A stretch of DNA of 64,000 nt from Bacteroidota bacterium (lineage in GTDB: Bacteria; Bacteroidota; Bacteroidia; Cytophagales; Cytophagaceae): NCBI GenBank assembly GCA_023392125.1, contig JAEVZS010000022.1:186001-250000 (forward strand). Direction: 5' to 3'. The position numbers and the translations under genes were made by a program. How positions within the stretch are numbered: the first letter of the stretch is position 1; the number at the start of each line of letters is the position of its first letter. Below the pieces are notes generated by a model. That model was not told the DNA's origin. It did not search any database and saw nothing but the letters and a program-made list of their open reading frames with translations. Below are positions 27,743-37,952 of this stretch, piece by piece.

Positions 27743-28891
27743 ATGGCAGACAGAGTTTATATATTCGACACAACACTGAGAGACGGAGAGCAGGTACCCG
27801 GCTGTCAGTTAAATACTGTAGAGAAAATACAGGTAGCCAAAGCGCTTGAAGAGTTAGGCGTTGATATCATTGAGGCCGGATTTCCCATATCCAGTCCCGG
27901 TGATTTCAATTCGGTAGTTGAAATTTCCAAGGCAGTTTCTGAGCCAATTATTTGCGCGCTTACCCGTGCGAAGGAAATGGATATCGACAGCGCAGTTGAA
28001 GCTCTCAAATATGCCAAAAGAAAACGTATACACACCGGTATCGGGAGCTCCGATATCCACATTGAGCATAAACTCCGCTCCACAAGAGACAAAATTCTTG
28101 AGCAGGGTGTTGCTGCTGTAAAGTATGCGAAGAAATTTGTTGAAGATATCGAATTCTATTGTGAAGATGCCGGACGCGCTGATATCCAGTTTCTGGCCAG
28201 AATGGTTGAAGCAGTTATTGCTGCGGGTGCGACTGTTGTGAACATCCCGGATACAACCGGTTTCACAATGCCGCATCAGTTTGGTGAGCGCATAAAATAC
28301 ATTATGGACAATGTGAAGAATGTCGATAAAGCTATTATATCCGTGCATTGCCATAATGACCTGGGACTTGCTACTGCCAACTCAATAGCCGGACTAATGA
28401 ACGGTGCAAGGCAAATAGAATGTACAATCAACGGAATCGGGGAACGTGCCGGTAATACATCACTAGAAGAAGTCAGTATGATTATCAAGTGTCATCAGAA
28501 CTCTCTGAATCTTGAGACGAATATTAACTCTAAAAAGCTCTACCCAACCAGCAAGCTGGTATCCAGGCTTATGAATATGCCTGTTCAGGCCAATAAAGCA
28601 ATAGTAGGAGCGAACGCATTTGCACATTCTTCCGGAATACATCAGGATGGGTTTCTCAAAAACAGGGAAAACTACGAAATCATCGACCCGGCTGAAGTTG
28701 GAGCCGATGCTTCATCCATCATTCTGACTGCCAGAAGCGGAAGAGCGGCTTTAAATCACAGACTGGCCAACCTTGGCTATATTGTTTCCAAAGAAGAGCT
28801 TGATTCTTTATACAATCAGTTTCTGGAATTAGCTGACCGCCTGAAGCAGGTAGAAGACAAGGATCTGTTGGAATTGGTAAAAGGAGAATAA
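27743..28891 (+). CDS. leuA: 2-isopropylmalate synthase (short form, no regulatory domain)
   Basis: LeuA condenses acetyl-CoA with 2-oxoisovalerate, the committing step to leucine. The 382-residue protein carries the catalytic TIM-barrel marks [17 protein letters not shown] (about 8-24), the metal-binding [15 protein letters not shown] and [19 protein letters not shown]. It also has [19 protein letters not shown] of the connecting region. It stops about 120 residues before the end of typical LeuA proteins, so the C-terminal leucine-binding domain is missing. Related homocitrate and citramalate synthases share the barrel, but the gene heads a leuA-C-D-B operon, which decides the assignment. 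Confidence 0.94.
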   Translation: MADRVYIFDTTLRDGEQVPGCQLNTVEKIQVAKALEELGVDIIEAGFPISSPGDFNSVVEISKAVSEPIICALTRAKEMDIDSAVEALKYAKRKRIHTGIGSSDIHIEHKLRSTRDKILEQGVAAVKYAKKFVEDIEFYCEDAGRADIQFLARMVEAVIAAGATVVNIPDTTGFTMPHQFGERIKYIMDNVKNVDKAIISVHCHNDLGLATANSIAGLMNGARQIECTINGIGERAGNTSLEEVSMIIKCHQNSLNLETNINSKKLYPTSKLVSRLMNMPVQANKAIVGANAFAHSSGIHQDGFLKNRENYEIIDPAEVGADASSIILTARSGRAALNHRLANLGYIVSKEELDSLYNQFLELADRLKQVEDKDLLELVKGE

Positions 28892-28905
28892 TACAGAAGT
28901 AAACA

Positions 28906-30303
28906 ATGGGGAAAACATTATTTGAAAAAGTCTGGGGTGCTCACGTAGTAACATCCATACCTGAGGGGCCAGACGTTTTATATATTGATAAACATCTGAT
29001 TCATGAGGTAACAAGCCCCCAGGCTTTTGCCGGTATTGAAAAAAGAGGCGTTCCGGTTTTCAGAAAAGAAAATGTTGTAGCTACAGCGGATCACAACGTT
29101 CCTACCAAGGACCAGCATCTTCCGATCAAAGAAGCCTTATCCCGTTTTCAGGTAGACAAGTTAACCGAAAACTGCAAAAATCATGATATTACCCTGTATG
29201 GACTTGGACATCCGTTTCAGGGAATTGTCCACGTAATGGGACCTGAGCTCGGAATTACTCTTCCAGGCATGACCATGGTATGCGGGGATAGTCACACGTC
29301 TACACACGGTGCATTCGGCTCAATCGCATTCGGTATCGGAACCAGCGAAGTAGAGCAGGTGCTGGCAACCCAGTGCCTTATGCAGACGAAGCCTAAAACC
29401 ATGAAAATTGAAATTAATGGTGAATTGGCAGAAGGCGTGACCTCAAAAGATATCATCCTGTATATCATATCAAAGATTTCCGCCAGCGGAGGAACCGGGT
29501 ATTTCGTTGAATACGCCGGTTCTGCGATTCGCAGTCTTTCCATGGAAGCAAGAATGACCATCTGCAACATGAGTATAGAGATGGGCGCCAGAGGTGGGAT
29601 GATTGCTCCGGATCAGACGACATTCGATTATGTTCAGGGCAGAAAGTTCGCTCCCAAGGGAGAGAAATTCGAAGAAGCCGTAGCCTATTGGAAAACACTG
29701 TTTTCCGATGAAGACGCCAGATTTGATGTTGTTCTTCAATATGAAGCAGCCGATATCGCTCCAATGATCACTTATGGCACCAATCCGGGCATGGGTATTA
29801 AGATCACTGATGCGATCCCGACATTGGCTGACATCAAAGAAGAAAGTAATAAAGTTTCGTTTAGAAAATCACTTGAATACATGGGGCTTGAACCCGGTGA
29901 AAAGCTTCTGAATAAGCCAGTGAACTATGTTTTCATTGGAAGTTGCACAAACTCGAGAATCGAAGATCTCAGACAGGTTGCCGAGTTTGTAAAAGGGAAG
30001 AAAAAAGCCTCCAATATACATGCCCTGATTATTCCCGGATCAAAACAGGTTGAAAAACAAGCCAGGGAAGAAGGCTTGGATAAAATATTTACAGAAGCCG
30101 GCTTCGAACTTCGGGAACCCGGATGTTCTGCCTGTCTCGGAATGAACGAAGACAAGGTCCCCAAAGGGGAGTATTGCGTATCCACTTCCAACCGTAATTT
30201 TGAAGGAAGACAAGGACCGGGCGCCAGAACATTTCTTGCAAGCCCTCTGACTGCGGCAGCTGTCGCAGTAACAGGAAAAATAACGGATGTCAGAGATTTA
30301 TAG
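28906..30303 (+). CDS. leuC: 3-isopropylmalate dehydratase, large subunit
   Basis: LeuC with LeuD isomerises 2- to 3-isopropylmalate through a [4Fe-4S] aconitase-type site. The 465-residue protein has the three cluster ligands at Cys347 (FIGSCTNSR), Cys407 and Cys410 ([10 protein letters not shown]). Other aconitase-family signatures are present ([43 protein letters not shown]). It starts 14 bases after leuA and precedes leuD by 14 bases, so the three are one transcript. Length and motifs are standard. Confidence 0.98.
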   Translation: MGKTLFEKVWGAHVVTSIPEGPDVLYIDKHLIHEVTSPQAFAGIEKRGVPVFRKENVVATADHNVPTKDQHLPIKEALSRFQVDKLTENCKNHDITLYGLGHPFQGIVHVMGPELGITLPGMTMVCGDSHTSTHGAFGSIAFGIGTSEVEQVLATQCLMQTKPKTMKIEINGELAEGVTSKDIILYIISKISASGGTGYFVEYAGSAIRSLSMEARMTICNMSIEMGARGGMIAPDQTTFDYVQGRKFAPKGEKFEEAVAYWKTLFSDEDARFDVVLQYEAADIAPMITYGTNPGMGIKITDAIPTLADIKEESNKVSFRKSLEYMGLEPGEKLLNKPVNYVFIGSCTNSRIEDLRQVAEFVKGKKKASNIHALIIPGSKQVEKQAREEGLDKIFTEAGFELREPGCSACLGMNEDKVPKGEYCVSTSNRNFEGRQGPGARTFLASPLTAAAVAVTGKITDVRDL

Positions 30304-30317
30304 AAGTGTGTTGAACA

Positions 30318-30929
30318 ATGGATAAGTTTATAAAAATACAGTCTTCCGTAGTGCCTTTACCTATTGAAGATATTGATACAGATCAGATCATTCCGGCCAG
30401 ATTCCTGAAGGCCACAACCAGAGAAGGCTTTGGAGATAATCTTTTCCGCGACTGGAGATATGATGAAAATAATAGTCCCAAAAAAGATTTTATTCTGAAT
30501 GATTCTACCTATAACGGAAAAATACTCGTTGCCGGTAAAAACTTTGGATGTGGTTCAAGTCGTGAACATGCCGCCTGGGCAATTTATGACTATGGATTCA
30601 AGGTAGTTGTCAGCAGTTTCTTTGCCGATATCTTTAAGAATAATGCCCTGAACAACGGCCTGTTGCCTGTTCAGGTATCCGAAGGCTTTCTTCAGAAGAT
30701 TTTCAGTGCTGTTAATAACGATAGCAATACCCAGATAAGCGTGGATCTTGAAAAGCAGGAGATCACTATTGTCGGAACCGATCAGCAGGAGCGTTTTGAG
30801 ATTAATCAATATAAAAAGACCTGTCTGATCAACGGCTATGACGATATTGATTATTTATTGAGTATTAAGGACAAGATTGTTGCATACGAAAAAACCAGCA
30901 CATACAGAAAGCTCGCTTTTGACGAATAA
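30318..30929 (+). CDS. leuD: 3-isopropylmalate dehydratase, small subunit
   Basis: LeuD supplies the swivelling aconitase domain 4 that completes the LeuCD active site. The 203-residue protein shows [16 protein letters not shown] near the N-terminus and the substrate-binding loop [17 protein letters not shown], followed by [17 protein letters not shown]. All are typical. After its stop there is a 104-base gap, the largest inside the operon, which contains a perfect palindrome before leuB. Confidence 0.97.
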   Translation: MDKFIKIQSSVVPLPIEDIDTDQIIPARFLKATTREGFGDNLFRDWRYDENNSPKKDFILNDSTYNGKILVAGKNFGCGSSREHAAWAIYDYGFKVVVSSFFADIFKNNALNNGLLPVQVSEGFLQKIFSAVNNDSNTQISVDLEKQEITIVGTDQQERFEINQYKKTCLINGYDDIDYLLSIKDKIVAYEKTSTYRKLAFDE

Positions 30930-30997
30930 TAATCCATGATTCTTTAATATCGCGACAGAAAAATAAAAACTAGTATATAATATATAATTAAGTTCAC

Positions 30998-31015
30998 GTA
31001 TTCCGGCCGGAATAC
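30998..31015. promoter_or_regulatory. Perfect 18-bp palindrome upstream of leuB
   Basis: GTATTCCGGCCGGAATAC reads the same on both strands, with no central spacer, and ends 18 bases before the leuB ATG. The surrounding gap is AT-rich, so the GC-rich core stands out. A dimeric regulator operator is the simplest reading; a cruciform or RNA hairpin acting on leuB translation is possible. No recognised operator matches it. Confidence 0.5.
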
Positions 31016-31033
31016 AGGTAAATATAGCAGGAG

Positions 31034-32116
31034 ATGAAAAAAACCATTGCAGTACTAAAAGGAGACGGAATCGGCCCTGAGGTTGTTGACGAAGCATTAA
31101 AGGTTCTGAAAGTCATTGAAAAGAACTACAATCATGAATTTTCATACAGGGAAGCATTAATTGGTGCTGCGGCAATCGATGCCACCGGCAATCCCTTCCC
31201 CAAAGAAACCCTTAACGTTTGTCAGACCTCCGATGCTATTCTCTTTGGTGCAATAGGACACCCCAAATACGATAACGATCCTACTGCCAAAGTGAGACCT
31301 GAACAAGGACTTCTGGCCATGCGTAAGGCATTGAATCTTTTTGCAAACATCCGGCCAATAAACACTTATCAGGTTCTGGCCAACTCATCTCCTCTAAAAG
31401 CCGAGCTGGTTCAGAATGTGGATTTTGTTGTATTCCGGGAACTAACCGGAGGAATTTATTTCGGACAACCCAGAGGCAGAAGCGAAGATGGGAACGTCGC
31501 ATTTGACTCATGTGTATACTCCCGTGAGGAAATTCTGAGAGTTACCAAACTTGCATTTGAAGCTGCCTACAGAAGAAATAAGAGGGTTACCCTTGTTGAC
31601 AAAGCAAATGTGCTTGCAACATCAAGACTCTGGAGAGAAGTAGTAAAAGAATATGCGAAGAAGCATCCGGAGATCACACTTGATTTTATGTTTGTAGACA
31701 ATGCAGCCATGAAGATCATTCAGAATCCGAAATATTTCGATGTTGTACTGACTGAAAATATGTTTGGGGATATTATCACCGATGAGGCATCTGTGATAAC
31801 CGGCTCGCTGGGCATGCTTCCTTCTGCTTCTGTCGGAGATAAAGTTGGTCTATACGAGCCGATTCACGGGTCATACCCCGAGGCTGCGGGTCAAAACAGA
31901 GCCAACCCTATGGCTGCTATTCTTTCAGCTGCCATGCTGCTTGAAACATCTTTCGGCTTAACAGAAGAAAGTGCAGCCATCCGCAAAGCTGTAGAAGAAG
32001 CTCTTAACCAAGGATTCGTTACTGAGGACATAAACAGGACCAAACACTACACAACCCGTGAAGTAGGTGATAAAGTTGCCTCTTTGGTAAAGGAAATGAA
32101 AGCTGCCACCGTATAA
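31034..32116 (+). CDS. leuB: 3-isopropylmalate dehydrogenase
   Basis: LeuB oxidises and decarboxylates 3-isopropylmalate to 2-oxoisocaproate with NAD. The 360-residue protein starts [21 protein letters not shown]. It has the substrate arginines in [14 protein letters not shown] and the segment [18 protein letters not shown]. The metal-binding [24 protein letters not shown] and the NAD-binding [24 protein letters not shown] follow. The [10 protein letters not shown] pattern is that of LeuB rather than isocitrate dehydrogenase. It sits within the leu-ilv operon, 32 bases before ilvD. The upstream sequence AGCAGGAG just before the ATG is a good ribosome-binding site, rare for this phylum. Confidence 0.98.
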   Translation: MKKTIAVLKGDGIGPEVVDEALKVLKVIEKNYNHEFSYREALIGAAAIDATGNPFPKETLNVCQTSDAILFGAIGHPKYDNDPTAKVRPEQGLLAMRKALNLFANIRPINTYQVLANSSPLKAELVQNVDFVVFRELTGGIYFGQPRGRSEDGNVAFDSCVYSREEILRVTKLAFEAAYRRNKRVTLVDKANVLATSRLWREVVKEYAKKHPEITLDFMFVDNAAMKIIQNPKYFDVVLTENMFGDIITDEASVITGSLGMLPSASVGDKVGLYEPIHGSYPEAAGQNRANPMAAILSAAMLLETSFGLTEESAAIRKAVEEALNQGFVTEDINRTKHYTTREVGDKVASLVKEMKAATV

Positions 32117-32148
32117 ACCTGTCTAATCCTCTCTCTTCTACAATAAAA

Positions 32149-33831
32149 ATGGAAAACAAACTCAATAAAATAAGTTCAAGACTCACAGAAGATGTAACCC
32201 AGCCCGCTTCACAAGCCATGATGTACGGAGCAGGTTTTTCTGAAGAAGACATGCATAAGGCTCAGGTGGGTATAGCCTCTACCGGTTATGAAGGGAATAC
32301 ATGCAATATGCATTTAAACCTCCTTGCCAAATACGTAAAGGAAGGAGTTGAGCAAGCAGGCCTGAAACCATTACGTTTTAATACAATCGGAGTTAGCGAC
32401 GGGATGAGCATGGGAACAGACGGAATGCGTTATTCTCTGGTCTCACGTGAAGTCATCGCAGATTCAATCGAAACAATTGCCGGCGCGCATTATTATGATT
32501 CATTAATCACCATAATGGGATGCGATAAAAATATGCCGGGAGCCATTATCGCCATGTGTCGGCTAAACCGACCGGGATTAATGGTTTACGGCGGAACTAT
32601 ACGTTCAGGCCACTGGAAAGGTGAGAAACTAAATATTGTATCCGCTTTTGAGGCATTAGGCCAGCGTTTTGCCGGTAATATATCTGAAGAGGATTATAAA
32701 GGCGTAATAATGAATGCATGTCCCGGTGCAGGAGCATGTGGCGGAATGTACACTGCAAATACCATGGCTTCTGCCATTGAAGCGCTCGGGCTTAGTTTAC
32801 CATACAGCTCTTCTGCTCCCGCGACCAGTGAGAAAAAGAAGCAGGAATGCTATGATGCAGGCCAGGCGGTACGTAACCTGCTGGCAAGAGATATCAAGCC
32901 TAAAGATATCATTACGTATAAATCTATTTCCAATGCTGTTCGGGTAGCCATGCTCCTCGGCGGATCAACAAATCTGGTATTACACTTCCTTGCTATAGCC
33001 AAAGCGGCAGGTGTTAACTTTACCCTAAAAGACTTCCAGGAACTCTCTGATAAAACTCCGCTGCTTGCCGATCTTAAACCAAGCGGGAAATATATGATGG
33101 AAGATCTGGATAATATCGGCGGCCTCCCTTCCATTATGCGCATGATGCTTAAAGAAGGCATGCTTTACGGAGACTGTCTCACCGTAACCGGAAAAACACT
33201 TGAAGAAAATCTGAAAGACTTTCCGGACCTTCCGAAAGAGCAGGATATTATAATGTCTCTCCGGAATCCTATCAAGCAGCGGGGACACCTGCAGATTCTA
33301 TACGGAAATATCGCTCCGGATGGATGTGTAGCCAAAATTACCGGTAAGGAAGGCGAGCGATTTGAAGGCACTGCCAAGGTATATGACTCAGAAGAGTCTC
33401 TTAACGCCGGTATTGAAAAAGGCGAAGTAAAAGCCGGCAATGTTGTGGTTATTCGTTACGTTGGCCCGAAAGGAGCACCAGGCATGCCTGAAATGCTTAA
33501 ACCAACATCTATGATCATCGGTGCCGGCCTCGGCGATAAAGTTGCGCTGATTACCGACGGACGCTTCTCAGGCGGAACACATGGCTTTGTTGTTGGCCAT
33601 ATTACTCCTGAGGCACAGATAGGGGGCCCAATCGGCCTTATCAGAGATGGAGACAACATTATTGTCGATGCTGTTAATAATACAATTGATGTACTCGTAT
33701 CTGACGAAGAATTAAGCATTCGTCAGAAAGAATGGAAACAACCTGCCTATAAGGCTCAAAGCGGAGTTCTTTATAAATACATGAAAGCAGTTGCATCAGC
33801 TTCTGAAGGCTGTGTGACTGACGGTAATTAA
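32149..33831 (+). CDS. ilvD: Dihydroxy-acid dehydratase
   Basis: IlvD dehydrates dihydroxy acids to the 2-oxo acids of valine and isoleucine, and its valine product feeds LeuA. The 560-residue protein has the three iron-sulfur cysteines in [18 protein letters not shown] and [17 protein letters not shown]. It also has [17 protein letters not shown] [13 protein letters not shown] and [16 protein letters not shown] near the C-terminus. Length and motifs fit the family. Having it in the leucine operon lets one leader control the whole branch. Confidence 0.98.
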   Translation: MENKLNKISSRLTEDVTQPASQAMMYGAGFSEEDMHKAQVGIASTGYEGNTCNMHLNLLAKYVKEGVEQAGLKPLRFNTIGVSDGMSMGTDGMRYSLVSREVIADSIETIAGAHYYDSLITIMGCDKNMPGAIIAMCRLNRPGLMVYGGTIRSGHWKGEKLNIVSAFEALGQRFAGNISEEDYKGVIMNACPGAGACGGMYTANTMASAIEALGLSLPYSSSAPATSEKKKQECYDAGQAVRNLLARDIKPKDIITYKSISNAVRVAMLLGGSTNLVLHFLAIAKAAGVNFTLKDFQELSDKTPLLADLKPSGKYMMEDLDNIGGLPSIMRMMLKEGMLYGDCLTVTGKTLEENLKDFPDLPKEQDIIMSLRNPIKQRGHLQILYGNIAPDGCVAKITGKEGERFEGTAKVYDSEESLNAGIEKGEVKAGNVVVIRYVGPKGAPGMPEMLKPTSMIIGAGLGDKVALITDGRFSGGTHGFVVGHITPEAQIGGPIGLIRDGDNIIVDAVNNTIDVLVSDEELSIRQKEWKQPAYKAQSGVLYKYMKAVASASEGCVTDGN

Positions 33832-33844
33832 AGCATAGCGGATT

Positions 33845-35569
33845 ATGAAACCAACGATCAAGCTCAGGGGAGCTGAATACATAATTAAACTGATCGAATT
33901 GCTTGAAGCCCGGGATTTGTTTGCATATCCCGGCGGAGCAATTCTTCCGATATATGATGCATTAGCTTTCAGCAAGTTAAACTCGGTTCTGGTGAGACAT
34001 GAACAGGGTGCTGCTTTTGCTGCTAACGGATATGCACGTGTTGCAGGACGGCCGGGATTTTGTCTGTCAACCTCTGGGCCCGGAGCAACTAATCTGGTCA
34101 CCGGAATAGCAGATGCATATGCAGATTCTGTTCCGATGATTGCCATTACCGGCCAGGTCGTTAGTTCACTTATCGGCTCCGATGCTTTTCAGGAAACAGA
34201 TATCACGGGTATATGTATTCCTATTACCAAAAAAACCTATTTAATCGGGAAAATAGAAGACGCTGCCGGCATTTTTCAGGAAGCGTATCGTGTGGCGATG
34301 GACGGACGGCCGGGCCCCGTTCTGATCGACATTCCTAAGGATGTACAAAACGCCTACATTACGCTGGAAGAAGACTGGGAGCAAAGCTATACAATTCCTG
34401 AAAAGAGAATCTTATACAACGTAACCGACGCAGAAATAAAAGCAGCGGTAGAACTATTATCAGAAGCAAAAAAGCCGCTGATTATTGCAGGTCACGGAAT
34501 ACTACTATCAGAAGCATGGAATGAGCTTCGTGAATTTGCCGCCCGCGAGAATATTCCAGTGATCACCACGATCCTTGGCTTAGGTTCCATTGAGCATGAC
34601 AATCCGCTCAATTTTCAATGGCTGGGCATGCATGGTATGAAGTATACCAATCTTGCTGTTCAGGAAGCTGATCTGATATGTGCTTTTGGTATCCGTTTCG
34701 ATGACCGGATTACCGGCAAACTGGATGACTTTGCTCCTAAAGCCAAGGTTCTTCATATAGATATCGACAAAAGTGAACACGGAAAGAATGTCAAAACGAA
34801 TGTATTCCTGCATGGAGATCTGAAAAAAGTTCTTTCTGTTCTTCCGGATACCAGAACCGAAACAAACAAGGCCGATCGGGCTAAATGGCTTCTCTCTCTG
34901 AATGACAAGAAAGCAGAATTTCCGATTATGTCTCCGGAATATACACAGTTCAATGAAGTAACTGCAATCAAAGTTCTGGAAGAAATGATCGGTGACGATG
35001 CAATCATTACCACCGATGTCGGACAGCATCAGATGTGGGCAGCCCAATATTGCCAGCGCATACAGCCTAATCATTTTCTTACTTCCGGCGGTCTTGGCTC
35101 AATGGGCTTTGGTCTGCCGGCCGCCATGGGTGCTCAGGCTGCCGCCCCTGATAAAGAAGTCTGGTGTATTTCCGGAGATGGCTCATTCCAAATGAACCTT
35201 CAGGAACTAATCACATGTGTGCAGGAGAAATGGCCGATAAAGATACTTTTACTTGACAATGCTTACCTCGGAATGGTAAGACAGTGGCAGGAGCAGTTCT
35301 ATGAGCGTAACTACTCAGGTGTTGAATTACTCAATCCGGATTTTGTAATGCTTGCACAAGCCTGTCATATGGAGTCTGTAAGAGCCAACAACGCCGAAGA
35401 GCTTAATGAAGCTATAAAAATGGCACAGGCATGTAAAGATAAGCCTTTCCTTATCCATGCCAGGGTTCTGAAAGAAGAAAATGTACTTCCGATGGTTGCC
35501 CCGGGCACCAGTCTGTCTGATACAATCTATTATCCTGTCAAACCTAAGAGTATTACCGAAAAGGTTTAG
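33845..35569 (+). CDS. ilvB: Acetolactate synthase, large catalytic subunit
   Basis: IlvB is the ThDP- and FAD-dependent first enzyme common to valine, leucine and isoleucine synthesis. The 574-residue protein has the ThDP glutamate region VRHEQGAAFAANGYARV and the acetohydroxyacid synthase segment SSLIGSDAFQETDITGI. The ThDP-magnesium motif is GDGSFQMNLQELITCVQE...NAYLGMVRQWQ. The AHAS-type pattern separates it from catabolic acetolactate synthases. It is the last gene of the operon, 14 bases after ilvD and followed by a strong terminator. No ilvN gene for the regulatory subunit follows, which is unusual beside a biosynthetic ilvB. Confidence 0.96.
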   Translation: MKPTIKLRGAEYIIKLIELLEARDLFAYPGGAILPIYDALAFSKLNSVLVRHEQGAAFAANGYARVAGRPGFCLSTSGPGATNLVTGIADAYADSVPMIAITGQVVSSLIGSDAFQETDITGICIPITKKTYLIGKIEDAAGIFQEAYRVAMDGRPGPVLIDIPKDVQNAYITLEEDWEQSYTIPEKRILYNVTDAEIKAAVELLSEAKKPLIIAGHGILLSEAWNELREFAARENIPVITTILGLGSIEHDNPLNFQWLGMHGMKYTNLAVQEADLICAFGIRFDDRITGKLDDFAPKAKVLHIDIDKSEHGKNVKTNVFLHGDLKKVLSVLPDTRTETNKADRAKWLLSLNDKKAEFPIMSPEYTQFNEVTAIKVLEEMIGDDAIITTDVGQHQMWAAQYCQRIQPNHFLTSGGLGSMGFGLPAAMGAQAAAPDKEVWCISGDGSFQMNLQELITCVQEKWPIKILLLDNAYLGMVRQWQEQFYERNYSGVELLNPDFVMLAQACHMESVRANNAEELNEAIKMAQACKDKPFLIHARVLKEENVLPMVAPGTSLSDTIYYPVKPKSITEKV

Positions 35570-35587
35570 TAATAGGAGATAAATCAT

Positions 35588-35620
35588 AAAAAAACCTGTT
35601 CTAATCGGGCAGGTTTTTTT
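35588..35620. terminator. Bidirectional terminator between ilvB and cdaA
   Basis: Seven A plus CCTG (35588-35598) pair with CAGG plus seven T (35610-35620) around an 11-base loop. The symmetry gives a T-run in both directions, so it can end the leu-ilv operon and the opposing folP-cdaA transcript. Confidence 0.85.
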
Positions 35621-35638
35621 ATACCATTATCAGACAGA

Positions 35639-36511
35639 TCACTGATTCTGCTCAGTTCCGCTCTCTCCGCTTTTCTTTCTTTTCTCTCCTTTTTCCTCAA
35701 GACGCAACTTATCTTCATCCTCAAACAGATAGAAACTAAGCTTTTGCTTAAGCTCAGCTTTGGAAAGATTATGAAAAAGCTGTCCGTTGTAGGCTAGCGC
35801 GATCTCTCCTGTTTCTTCTGATACAATCAGCACAACACTATCGGTAACTTCAGTCATTCCAATTGCCGCCCTGTGACGTAAACCATAATTTGCCGGGATT
35901 TCTTCATTCTCCGAAACCGGAAGGATACATCTGGCAGCTTTTATCCGTTTGTTGGCGATAATAACAGCTCCATCATGCAGCGGGCTATTTTTCTGAAAAA
36001 TCGATAATAGCAAACGTTTAGAAAGCTCCGCATCTATAATATCACCGGATTCTGCGTAAAACTTAAGCTCTGAGCTACGACTAAACACAACTAAGGCACC
36101 GGTATTTGTTCCACCCAGAATTTTTGCAGCTTCAATAACCGGCGTGAGATCAAAGCCCGATTTCTTTGATTTTTTCTTCCAGGGCCAGCGTTTAAACAGA
36201 TTATCATTATTGAAGGCTGTCGTCTTTCCGATAATAACCAGAAACTTCCGGATTTCCTGTTGAAAAAGGATTAATGCCGCAATAACACCGACATTGATAA
36301 ACTGCCCGAGGATCGATGTAAGGAGATCCATTTTAACAGCTTTTACTACCAGATAGAACAGATAAATCGAAAGAACACCTAAAAAAATCTTAACAGCAAC
36401 ACTTCCTTTCAGAAGCTTGTACAACTGATAAAGAAGAAGAGTTACCAATAGGATGTCGATAACATCTATAGTTGTGATCTCCAGAAACCCTATTTTATAT
36501 CCTGCTATCAA
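35639..36511 (-). CDS. cdaA: Diadenylate cyclase CdaA (c-di-AMP synthase)
   Basis: CdaA joins two ATP into cyclic di-AMP, a second messenger for potassium and osmotic balance and envelope homeostasis. The 290-residue protein has three N-terminal membrane segments (about 18-35, 38-57, 66-85). The DAC domain follows, with catalytic LHDGAVII (Asp-Gly-Ala at 180-182) and GLRHRAAIG (RHR at 212-214). It ends in a charged tail rich in Lys and Glu. Its start overlaps the folP stop by 4 bases, so the two are coupled; a folP-cdaA pair is common in Bacteroidota (family knowledge). No phosphodiesterase gene is in the window. Confidence 0.95.
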   Translation of the reverse strand: MIAGYKIGFLEITTIDVIDILLVTLLLYQLYKLLKGSVAVKIFLGVLSIYLFYLVVKAVKMDLLTSILGQFINVGVIAALILFQQEIRKFLVIIGKTTAFNNDNLFKRWPWKKKSKKSGFDLTPVIEAAKILGGTNTGALVVFSRSSELKFYAESGDIIDAELSKRLLLSIFQKNSPLHDGAVIIANKRIKAARCILPVSENEEIPANYGLRHRAAIGMTEVTDSVVLIVSEETGEIALAYNGQLFHNLSKAELKQKLSFYLFEDEDKLRLEEKGEKRKKSGESGTEQNQ

Positions 36512-37362
36512 AAATACAGTTTATTAAAAAGTTTAATTGTCTCAATAGCTTCTCTGACATCATGCACACGCAGAAAAGCCGCCCCCTGCTGAAGTGCGAC
36601 CATATTTAGCGCAATAGTGCCCGGCATTGCTTCTTCAGCAGACACATTAAGTGTCTTATAAATTAAAGATTTTCTGGAAAGACCCGCAAGCACCGGATAC
36701 TCTAACATACTGAAACCACTCAACTCTTTCAGCAACGAGAAATTCTGATTTATGTTTTTGGCAAACCCAAACCCTGGATCCAGTATTATATCCCTTACCC
36801 CTAAATTAGTTAATATTTCCAGTTTTTGTTGAAAATAACGGATCAAATCCAAAATTAAATCTTCATACTCATTAAGATGAATCATTGTCTCCGGACTTCC
36901 CCGCATGTGCATAAGCACATAGGCAATATCCAGTGACGCTATTGTTGTAAACATTTCCGGATCAAGATTTCCCCCGGAAATATCATTGATTACCGAAGCT
37001 CCGGCTTCAGCAGCTTTTCGGGCAATGCCCGACCGAAAAGTATCTACGGAGAAATAAGCGTCCGGAAACTCCGAAACCAGTCTTTTTAACGAAGGCACCA
37101 GGCGCCCTTCCTCCTCTTGTTCTGAAACTTCCGGTGCTCCCGGCCTTGAGCTATATGCTCCGATATCGAGTATAAATGCCCCTTGATCAAGCATCTCTTC
37201 CGCTTTCTTAAGTAACGCGAGATCACTGCCAAAGCGACTGCCTGAGTAAAATGAATCAGGCGTCAGATTAAGAATCCCCATCACTTTCGGACTATCCAGG
37301 CAAATCAGATTTCCCCGAAGCCTCAATGCTTTTTTTTCCCAAAAAACCGTATATTTATCCAC
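36508..37362 (-). CDS. folP: Dihydropteroate synthase
   Basis: FolP couples p-aminobenzoate to dihydropterin pyrophosphate in folate synthesis and is the sulfonamide target. The 284-residue protein carries the family signatures VMGILNLTPDSFYSGS (about 27-42), LDIGAYSSRPGA (67-78), SVDTFRS, VINDISGG and the C-terminal LAGLSRKSLI and LRVHDVREAI. The motif set is complete and the length standard. It is transcribed divergently from the DUF1599 gene, whose likely start is 39 bases away, and overlaps cdaA by 4 bases. Confidence 0.97.
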   Translation of the reverse strand: MDKYTVFWEKKALRLRGNLICLDSPKVMGILNLTPDSFYSGSRFGSDLALLKKAEEMLDQGAFILDIGAYSSRPGAPEVSEQEEEGRLVPSLKRLVSEFPDAYFSVDTFRSGIARKAAEAGASVINDISGGNLDPEMFTTIASLDIAYVLMHMRGSPETMIHLNEYEDLILDLIRYFQQKLEILTNLGVRDIILDPGFGFAKNINQNFSLLKELSGFSMLEYPVLAGLSRKSLIYKTLNVSAEEAMPGTIALNMVALQQGAAFLRVHDVREAIETIKLFNKLYF

Positions 37363-37400
37363 TCCGAAAGCAAAATTTTAAAAACGAAACGATTACAATT

Positions 37401-37943
37401 TTGATTAATACAACTGCAACCGAATATAAGGAGGTTATCAGTCTTTGTAAAGATATTTTTATCAAGAAAACAAAGGATTATGGCACTGCATGGCGGATTC
37501 TTCGTTTACCGTCAATAACTGACCAGATTTTTATCAAAGCTCAGCGTATTCGTTCTATTCAGGAAAAAGGCACCCAGAAAGTTGCTGACGATATCCGATC
37601 AGAATTTATCGGGATTGTCAATTACAGCATTATAGCTCTGATACAATTACAATTACAGGCACAGGACAACCAGAACATGGATCTTGATCCGGAGCAAGTT
37701 GAAAAGCTATACAATCAGGAAGTTGACACGACCATACAGCTTCTGTTAAATAAAAATCATGATTATGGAGAAGCCTGGCGGGAAATGCGTGTCAGCTCTA
37801 TCACCGATATCATACTGATGAAGCTTTTCCGTGTAAAACAGATAGAAGATAATTCTGGTAAAACAGTCATTTCCGAAGGTGTAGATGCCAACTACCGCGA
37901 CATGATCAACTATGCCGTATTTTGTCTCATAAAACTTAAGTAA
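37401..37943 (+). CDS. DUF1599 family protein (nucleotide-modification-associated)
   Basis: The frame is open from an ATG at 37326, but that start would overlap folP, and the conserved domain begins only after residue 30. A TTG at 37401 places the start as in other family members, so I use it, giving 180 residues. The protein is two copies of one helical unit: KTKDYGTAWRILRLPSITDQ in the first half and KNHDYGEAWREMRVSSITD in the second, each followed by a basic KxxRxxQI/SIE segment. This duplication is typical of DUF1599, whose biochemical role is not established. The same neighbours (folP, cdaA, DoxX-like protein) recur in this phylum. Confidence 0.85.
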   Translation: MINTTATEYKEVISLCKDIFIKKTKDYGTAWRILRLPSITDQIFIKAQRIRSIQEKGTQKVADDIRSEFIGIVNYSIIALIQLQLQAQDNQNMDLDPEQVEKLYNQEVDTTIQLLLNKNHDYGEAWREMRVSSITDIILMKLFRVKQIEDNSGKTVISEGVDANYRDMINYAVFCLIKLK

Positions 37944-37952
37944 AGAACTTCA

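Noticed and set aside
27743..28891. Homocitrate or citramalate synthase as the identity of the leuA product
   Set aside because: The catalytic barrel alone would allow it, but the gene is directly followed by leuC, leuD and leuB and preceded by a leucine-rich leader, so isopropylmalate synthase is far more likely.
34580..35074. A 164-codon open frame on the minus strand inside ilvB
   Set aside because: It is antisense to strongly conserved acetolactate synthase sequence and shows no protein-like pattern of its own.
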